NCBI GenBank assembly: GCA_963816555.1
Contig: CAWFLD010000017.1
Location: 175,899 to 239,898 of the forward strand
Reading direction: 5' to 3'
DNA: 64,000 nt
From: Lutibaculum sp963816555
GTDB taxonomy: Bacteria > Pseudomonadota > Alphaproteobacteria > Rhizobiales > Tepidamorphaceae
The notes beneath the pieces were generated by a model. The model did not search any database and was not told the origin of the DNA. It saw nothing but the letters and a program-made list of their open reading frames with translations. The position numbers were made by a program, and so were the translations under genes. Below, one piece after another: positions 19,391 through 31,250 of this stretch (within the stretch, counting starts at the first letter, position 1; each line of letters begins with the position of its first letter).

Positions 19391-20489
19391 TTTCGATCGT
19401 CCTGTGCTGTAGGCCGGAGCGCCCGTGATAGAGCGGGCTGTCGAGATACTTCAGGACGGCGAAGCGTGCCAACACGTTGATGGCGGCCGCCAGCGGCACG
19501 GCGAGCAGCATCCCGACGAAGCCGAAGAGATAGCCGAACGCGAACAGCGCGAACATCACCCAGACCGGGTGCACCCCGACGCTGCGGCCGACGAGGCGCG
19601 GCTGCAGGAAGTTGCCCTCGACGAACTGGCCGATGCCGAACACCGCTATCACCTCGAGGATCGGCAGCCAGTCCGGCCAGAACTGCACGAGGGCCACGGC
19701 CACGGCGACGACGAAGCCGGAGATCGTGCCGACATAGGGCACGAAGCTGATGAGCCCCGCGCCGACCCCGATCAGCAGGGCGAAGTTCAGCCCCACGAGG
19801 CCGAGGCCCCCGGCGTAGATCGCGCCGAGGATCAGGCAGACGAGCCCCTGCCCGCGCACGAAGCCGGCCAGTGCCTCGTCCACCTCGCGGGCGAGCTGGC
19901 GCACCGTCCCGACATGGTCGCGCGGCGTCCAGCGGTCGAGCCGGGCCACCAGGCGGTCCCAGTCGTAGAGCAGGTAGAAGGCGACGACCGGCGTCACGAA
20001 GAGGAGCGCGAGGAGGTTCACGAACGCGAGCCCGCGGCTCACGAGCATCGAGAACAGCCCCGCCGACCAGCTTGCGGCCTGCCCGGCGATGTTGCTCAGC
20101 GTCTCGTTGAGGTTGCCGCCCGCGGCCTCCGGGCTGACGAAGGAGATCCAGCGCTCCAGCCGGTCGGCGCCGACGTCGCGCGCCAGTGCCAGCAGTCCCT
20201 CGAACAGGTCGGGCAGGCGCGCGATGAACTGCAGGACCTGGTGCCACAGCACGGGGGCGAGCGCGACGAGGATCACGACGACGATCAGCGTGAAGAGCAG
20301 GAGGATCGACAGCGTGGCGACGAGCCGGCTCGCGCCCAGCCGCTCGATGCGGTCGGCCAGCGGGTCGAGCACGTAGGCGAGCGCCATGCCCATGATGAAC
20401 GGCAGGAGGATGGGCTTCAGCAGGAACAGCAGGAGCGCGACCGCGACGAGCACGGCCAGCCAGAATGCGATCCGCCGCTCAAGGCTCAT
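19332..20489 (-). CDS. PerM/AI-2E-transporter family membrane protein
   Basis: A 385-residue integral membrane protein with about eight hydrophobic segments and the family pattern LLPFIMGMALAYVLDPLADR, PVVAFYLLYDWDRL, FVPYVGTISGF and GNFLQPRLVGRSVGVHPVWV. Members export AI-2-like or ionic solutes, and the substrate here is unknown. I take ATG 20489, with GAGAGGG about nine bases upstream, overlapping the preceding stop by 11 bases; a GTG at 20507 is possible. Confidence 0.85.
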   Translation of the reverse strand: MSLERRIAFWLAVLVAVALLLFLLKPILLPFIMGMALAYVLDPLADRIERLGASRLVATLSILLLFTLIVVVILVALAPVLWHQVLQFIARLPDLFEGLLALARDVGADRLERWISFVSPEAAGGNLNETLSNIAGQAASWSAGLFSMLVSRGLAFVNLLALLFVTPVVAFYLLYDWDRLVARLDRWTPRDHVGTVRQLAREVDEALAGFVRGQGLVCLILGAIYAGGLGLVGLNFALLIGVGAGLISFVPYVGTISGFVVAVAVALVQFWPDWLPILEVIAVFGIGQFVEGNFLQPRLVGRSVGVHPVWVMFALFAFGYLFGFVGMLLAVPLAAAINVLARFAVLKYLDSPLYHGRSGLQHRTIESDEAAATRTGPAASRGDGA

Positions 20490-21048
20490 CGTCCGGATCC
20501 CTCTCACTCACCTCCGCGCCGGCGGCCATATGCTGGATCCATACCAGAAAATAGGCGGCAGCGGAGGCCGCCGTCAGCGCGCCGACCACGAAGACCAGCA
20601 GCTCGCGCAAGTATGCGATCTGAAGATCGAAGGAAAGGTCGCCGAGCACGACCGATGCGAGCACGATCTGTGCCGTGGTGTTGGCCTTGCTGACCATCAG
20701 CGGCCGCACCTTTACCGGATGTGACAGCAGATAGGAGAGCGCGACGGCGCAGATGATGAAGAAATCCCGGCTGACCACGGCGATGACCAGCCAGAGCGGG
20801 ATCTCGCCCTGCACCCCGCAGGCGACGTAGATCGCGACCAGGAGCGCCTTGTCGGCGAGCGGATCGAGGTAGCGGCCGAGCTGGGAGACCTGGTGGAAGT
20901 GCTTGGCGATGAAGCCGTCGACCCCGTCCGAGATGCCGGCGATCACGAACGTCCAGAACGCCCCGCCATAGGCGTGGGTGGCGATCAGGTAGATGATCAC
21001 CGGCACGGCCAGGAGACGGCACACCGATATGAGATTGGGGACGTTCAC
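20479..21048 (-). CDS. CDP-alcohol phosphatidyltransferase family protein (PgsA-like)
   Basis: A 189-residue membrane enzyme with the CDP-alcohol phosphotransferase signature DGVDGFIAKHFHQVSQLGRYLDPLADK, corresponding to D-G-x2-AR/K-x8-G-x3-D-x3-D (about residues 41-67). It transfers a CDP-diacylglycerol phosphatidyl group to an alcohol, probably glycerol-3-phosphate. It starts MNVPNLISVCRLLAVPVI, as PgsA proteins do. Co-transcription with the PerM-like gene and hda is likely from the overlaps. Confidence 0.85.
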   Translation of the reverse strand: MNVPNLISVCRLLAVPVIIYLIATHAYGGAFWTFVIAGISDGVDGFIAKHFHQVSQLGRYLDPLADKALLVAIYVACGVQGEIPLWLVIAVVSRDFFIICAVALSYLLSHPVKVRPLMVSKANTTAQIVLASVVLGDLSFDLQIAYLRELLVFVVGALTAASAAAYFLVWIQHMAAGAEVSERDPDDEP

Positions 21049-21119
21049 CTGCGCCTCGCCACGGAGACGGCCGCCCCGGACGGATCCGGCACGGCATGCG
21101 AGGGTTCATGGCCCACGGT

Positions 21120-22238
21120 TCAATACCCCTGAAGCATCCATGTCTGGCCGGCCCGGAAGAGGTCGAGCCCCTGTCGCCCGAGCCGGCCGGCGAGTTCGTC
21201 GGGGCTGCCCGTCGGCCAGATCCTGATTTCGGCCAGTCCCGGCTCGATGTGGTCGAGCGAGAGGCCGGAGATGCCCCCTGCCCGCTCGATTCGGCTGCGG
21301 ATGTCGCGCCAGTCGTCGTCGCGCCGCAGTATCACGCGCACGTGGATGCCGGGAAGGCGCGCCGCGGCCGCCGACGTCTCGCGTGACCCGACGGAGCCGC
21401 GAAGCGCGCCCTCGGACGGCGCGGCCGCGGGCGGCGGTCCGGCGGCGATCCCGCCCCCGCCCATGACGCGCTTCCAGCGGGTCTGCAGCGCCCCCACGAG
21501 CGTCGCCGCAGCGGCATCGAGGCCGCCGGAGACGTTCATCGACGTGTCGACGAGGCCGGCGGCGTCCTCGCCACGCAGCGTCAGCCGGACGGAGCCGTCC
21601 TTCGGCTCCGCGATCGCCAGCAGCACGGAGTGGGCCCGGTAGCGCATGCGGAGCTCGGTCGTCTCCAGGCGGGCGAGGCTCATCAGGTAGTCGGGGTCCA
21701 TCTCGTGGTCGCCCCGGCCGTTCTCCGGCAGGCGCGCCGGCGCGAGGCCGCTCCCCGGGTTGTCGGCGGCGATGGCGTCCGCCCATGGCTTCGCCTCCTC
21801 CCAGAGCCGCGGCACGCCCTGCTCGACGAGCACGGGGACGATCAGGATCTGCGGCGCCGGCTCGTCGACGTAGCGGACGCCGTGCGAGGACAGATAGTGC
21901 CGCACCGCCTCGGGGTCGAAGCGCACGGTGATGCTCGCCTGGTAGCGCGTCGCGCCGATCACCTCGCTCTCGAAGGAGAAGCTCAGCGCCATGACCTCCG
22001 CCTGCCGTGCGTTCGGCGAGGGAAGCTTGTCGCCGACGCCGATCCGCCCGATGACCTGCCGAAGCGCCTCGGCCATCGCCTGCGAGATCGCCTTCTCCTT
22101 CGCCTTCACGCCGTCCTCGGCCTCGGCCGACACCGTGAGGCCGGTCACCGTGTAGGGCGAGGACGTCGCGGACAGGGCCGCTGCCGGGCACAGGCCGAGC
22201 AGGAGGAGGACGAGGCAGACCGTCGCGCGCGGCCGCAT
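21120..22238 (-). CDS. DUF2066 domain-containing secreted protein
   Basis: A 372-residue protein starting with a clear signal peptide (MRPRATVCLVLLLLGLCPAA, then ALSATS). The following region (YTVTGLTVSAEAEDGVKAKE, SQAMAEALRQVIGRI) is the DUF2066 pattern, found in alphaproteobacterial envelope proteins next to the CDP-alcohol transferase/hda block. Its function is unknown; it should be periplasmic. The start is placed at the ATG before the signal peptide, with an upstream in-frame start at 22283 rejected. Confidence 0.8.
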   Translation of the reverse strand: MRPRATVCLVLLLLGLCPAAALSATSSPYTVTGLTVSAEAEDGVKAKEKAISQAMAEALRQVIGRIGVGDKLPSPNARQAEVMALSFSFESEVIGATRYQASITVRFDPEAVRHYLSSHGVRYVDEPAPQILIVPVLVEQGVPRLWEEAKPWADAIAADNPGSGLAPARLPENGRGDHEMDPDYLMSLARLETTELRMRYRAHSVLLAIAEPKDGSVRLTLRGEDAAGLVDTSMNVSGGLDAAAATLVGALQTRWKRVMGGGGIAAGPPPAAAPSEGALRGSVGSRETSAAAARLPGIHVRVILRRDDDWRDIRSRIERAGGISGLSLDHIEPGLAEIRIWPTGSPDELAGRLGRQGLDLFRAGQTWMLQGY

Positions 22239-22246
22239 GGGAAGGA

Positions 22247-22507
22247 TCACTCGCGTCGGCTGCCGTAGCGCTCGGTGAGCCACAGGAACAGGATCGCGCC
22301 GGCCGTCGAGATGACGATCGCGCCGAGGAAGCCGATCGCCCGGATGCCGACGATCCAGCCGAGGAAGCCGCCGAGCAGCGCCCCCACGACGCCCACGAAC
22401 AGGTTGCGCAGGAGCGAGCCCTCGCGGTTCATCACCCGGTTGGAGATGAAGCCCGCGATCAGCCCGACGAGGAGAAAGCCGAAGAATCCGACGCCGCCCG
22501 GTCCCAT
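22247..22507 (-). CDS. GlsB/YeaQ/YmgE-family small membrane protein
   Basis: 86 residues with three hydrophobic segments and the glycine-rich transglycosylase-associated pattern: FLLVGLIAGFISNRVM, NLFVGVVGALLGGFLGW and GFLGAIVISTAGAILFLWL. The family is stress-induced in enteric bacteria, with no proven enzymatic function. It lies between lpdA and the DUF2066 gene in the same orientation, 27 bases after lpdA. Confidence 0.85.
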   Translation of the reverse strand: MGPGGVGFFGFLLVGLIAGFISNRVMNREGSLLRNLFVGVVGALLGGFLGWIVGIRAIGFLGAIVISTAGAILFLWLTERYGSRRE

Positions 22508-22534
22508 GAGGCCTCCAGCCCGTGTTCCGCCGTC

Positions 22535-23953
22535 CTAGATGTGAATCGCCCGCCCGTAGGCCGACAGCACGCTTTCGTGCATCATCTCAGACAGGGTCGG
22601 ATGCGGGAAGACCGCGTGCATCAGCTCCTCCTCGGTCGTCTCGCAGTTCATCGCGACGACGAAGCCCTGGATGAGCTCGGTCACCTCCGCGCCGACCATG
22701 TGGGCGCCCAGAAGCTCGCCGGTCTTGGCGTCGAAGATCGTCTTCACCATGCCCTCCGGCTCGCCGAGCGCGATCGCCTTGCCGTTGCCGATGAAGGGGA
22801 AGCGGCCGACCCTGATCTCGCGCCCGGCCTCCTTCGCCTTCTTCTCGGTCAGGCCGACGGAGGCGATCTGCGGGTGGCAGTAGGTGCAGCCCGGGATCTT
22901 CAGCTTGTCGAGCGGGTGGGTGTGCTGGCCGGCGATCGTCTCGACGCAGACCACGCCCTCGTGCTCGGCCTTGTGGGCGAGCATCGGCGGGCCCGCGACG
23001 TCGCCGATCGCGTAGATGCCCTCGACGTTGGTGCGGCCGTAGCCGTCGATGACGACGCAGCCTCGCTCGGTCTTCACGCCGAGGTCCTCGAGACCGAGCC
23101 CCTCGATGTTGCCGACCACGCCGACGGCCGAGATCACCTTCTCGACGGTCAGCTCCTGCGTCTTGCCCTTCTCGTCCTCGATCGTCGCCGTCACCGAGCC
23201 CGACTTCTTGTCGAGCTTGGCGACCTTGGCGCCGGTCATGATCTTCAGGCCCTGCTTCTCGAGCTGCTTGCGCGCCTGCGCCGCGATCTCCTCGTCCTCC
23301 ACCGGCAGGATCTGCGGCAGGATCTCGACGACCGTCACGTCGACGCCCATCGTGTGGTAGAAGCTCGCGAACTCGATGCCGATCGCGCCCGAGCCCATGA
23401 CGAGCATCGACTTCGGCATCTTTTCCGGCACCATGGCCTCGAAATAGGTCCACACGTCCTTGCCGTCGGGCTCGAGCCCCGGCAGCGCGCGGGGCCGGGC
23501 GCCGGTCGCCACGATGACGTGCTTGCCGGCGTACTCGCCGCCGCCGAGCGCGCCCTTCGGCGGGTTCTCGGCGCCCTCGACGGTGACCTTGCCGCCCTTG
23601 CCGAGCTTCGCCTTGCCCCAGATCACGTCGACCTTGTTCTTCTTGAGCAGGAAGCCGACGCCGTTCGAGAGCTGCGCCGAGACGGCGCGCGAGCGCTTCA
23701 CCACGGCGGCCGTGTCGTAGCCGATATTGTCGGCCTTCAGCCCGTAGTCCTTGGCGTGCTGGAAGTAGTGGTAGATCTCCGACGACCGCAGCAGCGCCTT
23801 GGTCGGGATGCAGCCCCAGTTGAGGCAGATGCCGCCGAGGTGCTTGTTCTCGACCACGGCCGTCTTCAGGCCGAGCTGGGCGGAGCGGATCGCCGTCACG
23901 TAGCCGCCGGGCCCTGCCCCGATGACGATCACGTCGTAGGAGTTGTCGGCCAT
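22535..23953 (-). CDS. lpdA: Dihydrolipoyl dehydrogenase (E3 of pyruvate dehydrogenase)
   Basis: A 472-residue FAD enzyme that reoxidises dihydrolipoamide with NAD+. It shows the FAD site VIVIGAGPGGYVTAIRSAQLG, the redox disulphide GGICLNWGCIPTKALL, the NAD site LVMGSGAIGIEFASF, and the C-terminal HPTLSEMMHE carrying the active-site His-Glu pair. It is the last gene of the pdhABC-lpdA series, so it should serve the pyruvate dehydrogenase complex. Confidence 0.95.
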   Translation of the reverse strand: MADNSYDVIVIGAGPGGYVTAIRSAQLGLKTAVVENKHLGGICLNWGCIPTKALLRSSEIYHYFQHAKDYGLKADNIGYDTAAVVKRSRAVSAQLSNGVGFLLKKNKVDVIWGKAKLGKGGKVTVEGAENPPKGALGGGEYAGKHVIVATGARPRALPGLEPDGKDVWTYFEAMVPEKMPKSMLVMGSGAIGIEFASFYHTMGVDVTVVEILPQILPVEDEEIAAQARKQLEKQGLKIMTGAKVAKLDKKSGSVTATIEDEKGKTQELTVEKVISAVGVVGNIEGLGLEDLGVKTERGCVVIDGYGRTNVEGIYAIGDVAGPPMLAHKAEHEGVVCVETIAGQHTHPLDKLKIPGCTYCHPQIASVGLTEKKAKEAGREIRVGRFPFIGNGKAIALGEPEGMVKTIFDAKTGELLGAHMVGAEVTELIQGFVVAMNCETTEEELMHAVFPHPTLSEMMHESVLSAYGRAIHI

Positions 23954-24004
23954 GTCAGTCTCTCGTTCTCGGTTTTCCGGGCCCCGGGGCCATCCATTTT
24001 CCGC

Positions 24005-24090
24005 TCATCCCGGCGAAGGCCGGGATACGGGAACCGTGCGGGCGGCGCCTCGACCTGCTGCTCCGGGTCCCGGCCTTCGCCGGGCGCGGG
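24005..24090. repeat. REP-like palindromic repeat pair between pdhC and lpdA
   Basis: The 16-base sequence CCCGGCGAAGGCCGGG at 24009-24024 returns as its perfect reverse complement at 24069-24084, with 44 bases between. Each copy is itself near-palindromic. This is the form of the short extragenic palindromes common in Rhizobiales. It could act as an mRNA-stabilising or attenuating structure within the operon. Confidence 0.7.
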
Positions 24091-24131
24091 CGGAACAGGC
24101 GGCGAGGCCGCGGCGGACCCGCAGGGCCCCT

Positions 24132-25622
24132 CTACACCAGCATCGACATCGGCTTCTCGACGTACTGCTTGAACGCCCCGAGCAGCTCGGCGCCGAGCGC
24201 GCCGTCCATGACGCGGTGATCGCAGCTGAGCGTCGCCGTCATCACCGTCTCGACGGCCACGGCGCCGTCCTTCACCACCGGCCGCTGCTCGGAGGCGCCG
24301 ATCGCCAGGATCGAGGCGTGCGGCGGGTTGATGATCGCGGTGAAGTGCTTGATGCCGTACATGCCGAGATTGGAGATCGCGGTCACGCCGCCCTGGTATT
24401 CCTCGGGCTTCAGCTTCTTGTCGCGGGCGCGCTTGGCGAGGTCGCGCATCTCGTTGGAGATCGCCGACAGCGTCTTGGTGTGGGCGTCGCGGATGACCGG
24501 GGTGAACAGCCCGTCCGGCACCGCCACGGCGACGCCGACGTCGGCGCCCTTGTGCATCAGCCTGGCGCTCTCCGTCCACGAGGCGTTGGCGGCGGGCTTG
24601 GCCATCAGCGCCAGCGCCATCGCCTTGATCATGAAGTCGTTGACCGAGAGCCTGTAAGCCGGCTTGTCGCCCTCGCCCTTCGGCGCGGACTCGTTCAGGT
24701 CCTTGCGCAGCTTCAGGAGCGCGTCGAGCTTGCAGTCGACGGTCAGGTAGAAGACCGGCACCTCCTGCTGCACCGCCGAGAGGCGCTTGGCGATCGTCCT
24801 GCGCATCCCGTCATGCGGCTTCTCCTCGTAGGAGCCCTTCGGGAACATCGCCTTGATCTGCTCGTCCGACATCGACGGCGCGGCAGGCGCCTGGCCGGCC
24901 GCGGGGGCCGCCGCGGCCTTCTCCGCCGCGGGCGCGCCGGCCGGGGCTGCCTTGCCGGCGCCGGTCTTCGCCGCCTCCTCGACGTCGCGCTTGACGACGC
25001 GGCCGTGCGGGCCCGAGCCCTTCAGCGCGGAGAGGTCGAGCCCCTGCTCCCTGGCCAGGCGCCGGGCGAGCGGCGAGGCGAAGACGCGCTCGCCGCTTTC
25101 GTCCTTGGCCACCGGGCCGGCATGCTCCTTCGCCTCCTGCGGCGCGCCGCCGCCGGCCGGCTTGCCGCCGCCCGAAACGCCGCGGTCCGAAGCGCCGCCA
25201 CTCTCGTGCATGCCGTCGCGCTGGGGGCTGCCGGCCTTCTCCTCGGCCTTCGGGGTCGCCTCGCCCGTCTCGGCGCTGGCGGCCTCCTCCTTCGCCTTCT
25301 CCTGCGGCTTGGCGTCGGGAGACGGGGCGGATTTCGCCGCGCCGCCGCCGCTGTCGCCTTCGAGCGCGCTCTCGTCCTCGCCCTCGCCGAGGAGCTTCGC
25401 GATCACCTCGTTGACGGCGACGTCGGCGGTGCCCTCGGGCACCACGATCTTGCCGAGCGTGCCCTCCTCGACCGCCTCGACCTCCATCGTCGCCTTGTCG
25501 GTCTCGATCTCGGCGATCACGTCGCCGGCCGAGATCTGGTCGCCCTCCTTGACCAGCCACTTGGAGAGATTGCCCTTCTCCATCGTGGGCGACAGGGCGG
25601 GCATCAGAATGTCGATCGGCAT
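24132..25622 (-). CDS. pdhC: Pyruvate dehydrogenase E2, dihydrolipoamide acetyltransferase
   Basis: 496 residues in the E2 order. The N-terminal lipoyl domain has the lipoylated lysine in ETDKATMEVEAVEEG (about residue 43). A long Ala/Pro/Glu-rich linker follows, then the peripheral-subunit-binding domain VFASPLARRLAREQGLDLSA. The catalytic domain ends with the active-site motif SCDHRVMDGALGAELL. A single lipoyl domain is typical of alphaproteobacteria, where pdhB supplies another. The ATG at 25622 directly precedes PIDILMPALSPTMEKG. Confidence 0.95.
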   Translation of the reverse strand: MPIDILMPALSPTMEKGNLSKWLVKEGDQISAGDVIAEIETDKATMEVEAVEEGTLGKIVVPEGTADVAVNEVIAKLLGEGEDESALEGDSGGGAAKSAPSPDAKPQEKAKEEAASAETGEATPKAEEKAGSPQRDGMHESGGASDRGVSGGGKPAGGGAPQEAKEHAGPVAKDESGERVFASPLARRLAREQGLDLSALKGSGPHGRVVKRDVEEAAKTGAGKAAPAGAPAAEKAAAAPAAGQAPAAPSMSDEQIKAMFPKGSYEEKPHDGMRRTIAKRLSAVQQEVPVFYLTVDCKLDALLKLRKDLNESAPKGEGDKPAYRLSVNDFMIKAMALALMAKPAANASWTESARLMHKGADVGVAVAVPDGLFTPVIRDAHTKTLSAISNEMRDLAKRARDKKLKPEEYQGGVTAISNLGMYGIKHFTAIINPPHASILAIGASEQRPVVKDGAVAVETVMTATLSCDHRVMDGALGAELLGAFKQYVEKPMSMLV

Positions 25623-25710
25623 GGCTTTCCTCGCCTCGGACGGCGGCCGCGGTCGCGACCCGCCGCGCAGCACTTCATCTCGTTCGCGTTCACTTGGCGC
25701 GGGCCGCGCC

Positions 25711-27156
<1,446 letters not shown>

Positions 27157-27163
27157 GGTCTTC

Positions 27164-28207
27164 TTATCCCTCGCGCACGATGTCCGTCCAAAGCTCCGAC
27201 GGATCGGGCTCGGGATCGGTCTGCGCAAACTCCGCCGCCTCGTTGACGATGCCGCGGATCTCCTTGTCGATGGCCTTGAGGTCGTCGTCGCTCATGCCGT
27301 GCTGCTCCGACAGGCGCTTGCGGACCTGCTCGATCGGGTCGTGCTCCTGGCGCATCTTCTGCACCTCGTCGCGCGAGCGGTACTTGGCCGGGTCGGACAT
27401 CGAGTGGCCGCGGTAGCGGTAGGTGATCATCTCCAGGATGTAGGGCCCGTTGCCCTCGCGGCCGTGCGTGGCCGCCTTGTCGACGGCGGCCTTCACCGCG
27501 CGCACGTCCATGCCGTCGACCTGCTCGCCGGGAATGCCGTGCGACTGGCCGCGATGGTAGAGGTCGGTCGTGGCCGAGGCGCGCTGCACGCTCGTGCCCA
27601 TGCCGTACTTGTTGTTCTCGATGATGTAGATGACCGGCAGGTTCCAGAGCTTCGCCATGTTGAAGCTCTCGTAGACCTGGCCCTGGTTGGCCGCGCCGTC
27701 GCCGAAATAGGTGAACGAGACGTTGTCGTTGCCGCGGTACTTGTTGGCGAAGGCGAGGCCCGTGCCGAGCGACACCTGCGCGCCGACGATGCCGTGGCCG
27801 CCGTAGAAGCCCTTCTCCACGGAGAACATGTGCATCGAGCCGCCCTTGCCCTTGGAGTAGCCTCCGCGGCGCCCGGTCAGCTCGGCCATCACGCCCTTGG
27901 GGTCCATGCCGGTCGCCAGCATGTGCCCGTGGTCGCGGTAGCCGGTGATGATCTCGTCACCGTCCTTGGCGCAGAGCTGCGTCCCGACGACGACGGCCTC
28001 CTGGCCGATATAGAGGTGGCAGAAGCCGCCGATCAGGCCCATGCCGTAGAGCTGGCCGGCCTTCTCCTCGAAGCGCCGGATGAGCAGCATCGACCGGTAG
28101 GCCTGAAGCTCCTCCTCCTTGCCGAGTTCGGCCACCCCGGATCGGGATACCTCTACCTCGGGCGCTTCGGCTTCCGCCGACGTCGATTTCTTGGCATTGG
28201 CCGCCAT
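27164..28207 (-). CDS. pdhA: Pyruvate dehydrogenase E1 alpha subunit
   Basis: 347 residues. The thiamine-diphosphate/Mg motif is GDGAANQGQVYESFNMAKLW (GDG...N). Other hallmarks are LLIRRFEEKAGQLYGMG, HLYIGQEAVVVG, KGGSMHMFS and YRYRGHSMSDPAKYRSRDE, the last including the regulatory-loop serine region. With pdhB it decarboxylates pyruvate. The ATG at 28207 follows a GGGAG-type ribosome site. It is the first gene of the pdhA-pdhB-pdhC-lpdA run. Confidence 0.95.
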   Translation of the reverse strand: MAANAKKSTSAEAEAPEVEVSRSGVAELGKEEELQAYRSMLLIRRFEEKAGQLYGMGLIGGFCHLYIGQEAVVVGTQLCAKDGDEIITGYRDHGHMLATGMDPKGVMAELTGRRGGYSKGKGGSMHMFSVEKGFYGGHGIVGAQVSLGTGLAFANKYRGNDNVSFTYFGDGAANQGQVYESFNMAKLWNLPVIYIIENNKYGMGTSVQRASATTDLYHRGQSHGIPGEQVDGMDVRAVKAAVDKAATHGREGNGPYILEMITYRYRGHSMSDPAKYRSRDEVQKMRQEHDPIEQVRKRLSEQHGMSDDDLKAIDKEIRGIVNEAAEFAQTDPEPDPSELWTDIVREG

Positions 28208-28298
28208 CGCAAACTCCCTTCCTGCGATAGGGGGAAAGAAGTAGCGGATAGAGCCGGGCTTGGCCATACGGCCGGGCAGGTAGATTTCGCGGCGCCGG

Positions 28299-28622
28299 TC
28301 AGTCCGGCATCCGGCCGCTCTCGCGCATGATCACGACGTCGTTGGGGTGCGCGAGGTTGAGGATCTCGCGGGCGCGCTCCTCGAGCATGTCGGGATCGAG
28401 GCTCTCCGGCCGCAGCAGGGCGACGTGGCGCTCGAGCTTGCGCCGCTCCGCCTGCAGGCGGTCGAGTTCCTCCTGCAGCGACTGGGCCTGGGCGTCCATC
28501 GAGGCCCTCGCCCAGTAGCCGTTCTGCCCGTGCAGGCCGTGCCAGACGAAATAGGCCACGACGAGCAGGGAGAAGAAGGGGATGAGGAGGCCGGCGGCCC
28601 GGGAGCGCACCCTGCGACGCAT
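28299..28622 (-). CDS. FtsB/DivIC-like septum formation initiator protein
   Basis: 107 residues: a basic N-terminus, one membrane segment (GLLIPFFSLLVVAYFVWHGL), then a coiled coil from about residue 40 to 75 (SLQEELDRLQAERRKLERHV) and a short tail. The WHGLHGQNGY turn followed by the coiled coil is typical of alphaproteobacterial FtsB-like proteins, which join FtsL and FtsQ at the division site. Its place between eno and pdhA is conserved in Hyphomicrobiales. Confidence 0.85.
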   Translation of the reverse strand: MRRRVRSRAAGLLIPFFSLLVVAYFVWHGLHGQNGYWARASMDAQAQSLQEELDRLQAERRKLERHVALLRPESLDPDMLEERAREILNLAHPNDVVIMRESGRMPD

Positions 28623-28712
28623 GACGAGATCCAGTTACGAGCTACTGGACCCCAGTACACGGCATCAGGGTTACCCCCCGCTTAACGGCGGGCCGCCGCC
28701 TGTCGGCGTTCC

Positions 28713-29987
<1,275 letters not shown>

Positions 29988-30078
29988 GAGCGGGCTTCCC
30001 CTTTGCACGAAGGACCTGCCGGGCCTATAGCCGAGGCGGCGCCCGGGCGGAAGGGGCGCAAGGCCAATCGGAGGCTCC

Positions 30079-31086
30079 ATGTCCCGGCTCATCATCACGA
30101 ACGGCGACGTCGCCGCCGACCGGCTGCTCGAATCGGGGGTGGGCGAAGGCGCCGTGATCCTGCCGTGGCGGGACGTCCTGCACGAGGGCCCGGTTCCCGC
30201 CGGGCTGTCGCTGGAGGAGCTGTCGGCCGTCCGGGGCGAGTACATCGCCACGGAGATGGGCCACGACGTGCTCACCGTGCTGCACCAGTTCCGCGAGCGC
30301 GACGGGGCGCTGCGGTCGCACGAGGACTTCGACCGGATCGAACTGTGGTTCGAGCACGACCTTTACGACCAGCTGCAACTGATTCAGGTGCTTGACTTCT
30401 TCGCCATCGAGGATCGAACCGACGGCCTCTTCCTGATGCAGGCGGACCAGCATCTCGGCCGGCTCGATCCCGAGGACTTCGAGGAGGTCGCGGGCCTCGG
30501 CGTGCCGGTCCATGCCGACATGCTGGAGGAGGCCTCGGCCGCCTGGGGCGCCTTCACCTCGGAGATCCCGGTGGGGCTGCCGGCCTTCGCCGCGGAGACC
30601 GCCGGCGACCTCGCCTATCTCGCCGGCGCGATGGAGCGCTTCCTGCAGGAGTTCCCGGCGCCCAATTCGGGGCTCGGCCTGACCGAGCAGCGCATCCTCT
30701 CCGCCCTCGCCTCCGCCGGCGAGGAGGGGCTGCCGGTCGGCGTGGTCTTCCGCGAGACGCAGACGCTCGAGGAAGCGGAGTTCATGAGCGACGCCTCGTT
30801 CTTCCTCAGGCTCGACGCGCTGCAGTTCGTCGCCATGCCGCTGGTCGAGGGCCTGCCGTTCCAGTCGGTGCGCTGCGCCGAGGGCGCCGACACGGCCGAT
30901 TACCGCGAGTACGCGAGCTCCATCATCACCCTCACCGAGGCCGGCGACGGCGCCCTCCAGGGCGAGTTCGACCACGCCCTGTCGAACGGCCTCGACCGCT
31001 GGTTCGGGGGCACGCACATGACGCCCGACAACCTCTGGCGCTGGGACCGCGACGAGGAGCGCCTGATCGGCCCCGACGAGGCGTGA
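30079..31086 (+). CDS. DUF1835 domain-containing protein
   Basis: 335 residues starting with the DUF1835 pattern: LIITNGDVAADRLLESG, then VILPWRDVLHEGPVPAGLS. A second half (from about residue 200) is a helical DUF3658-like region, with GLTEQRILSALASAGEEGLP as a possible winged-helix segment. The function is unknown. It is divergent from eno, inserted in an otherwise conserved core-gene order, and acidic overall. Confidence 0.8.
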   Translation: MSRLIITNGDVAADRLLESGVGEGAVILPWRDVLHEGPVPAGLSLEELSAVRGEYIATEMGHDVLTVLHQFRERDGALRSHEDFDRIELWFEHDLYDQLQLIQVLDFFAIEDRTDGLFLMQADQHLGRLDPEDFEEVAGLGVPVHADMLEEASAAWGAFTSEIPVGLPAFAAETAGDLAYLAGAMERFLQEFPAPNSGLGLTEQRILSALASAGEEGLPVGVVFRETQTLEEAEFMSDASFFLRLDALQFVAMPLVEGLPFQSVRCAEGADTADYREYASSIITLTEAGDGALQGEFDHALSNGLDRWFGGTHMTPDNLWRWDRDEERLIGPDEA

Positions 31087-31132
31087 GGGGAATGGGCCGC
31101 GTGAGAAAGCCCGAGCAGCAGGCTGCCGACCC

Positions 31133-31250
31133 TCCCGTTGACGGAAGGGGCGGGCGAAGCCCGAGTGGAGCGTCGGGTCCGGCTGCGAACGAGCAACGTC
31201 CCCGCGCGCGCCTTCGGCGCGACCTCCCCCGTCGAGGGGGAGGTGGATCC
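31133..31250. repeat. GC-rich intergenic hairpin cluster after topoisomerase IB and DUF1835 genes
   Basis: Non-coding stretch between two convergent genes. It includes a GCGCGCCTTCGGCGCG hairpin (about 31205-31221) and a perfect nine-base stem ACCTCCCCC/GGGGGAGGT at 31222-31230 and 31236-31244 with a five-base loop. The second stem ends six bases from the topoisomerase stop, so it may serve as a terminator, though it has no T-run. Confidence 0.55.
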
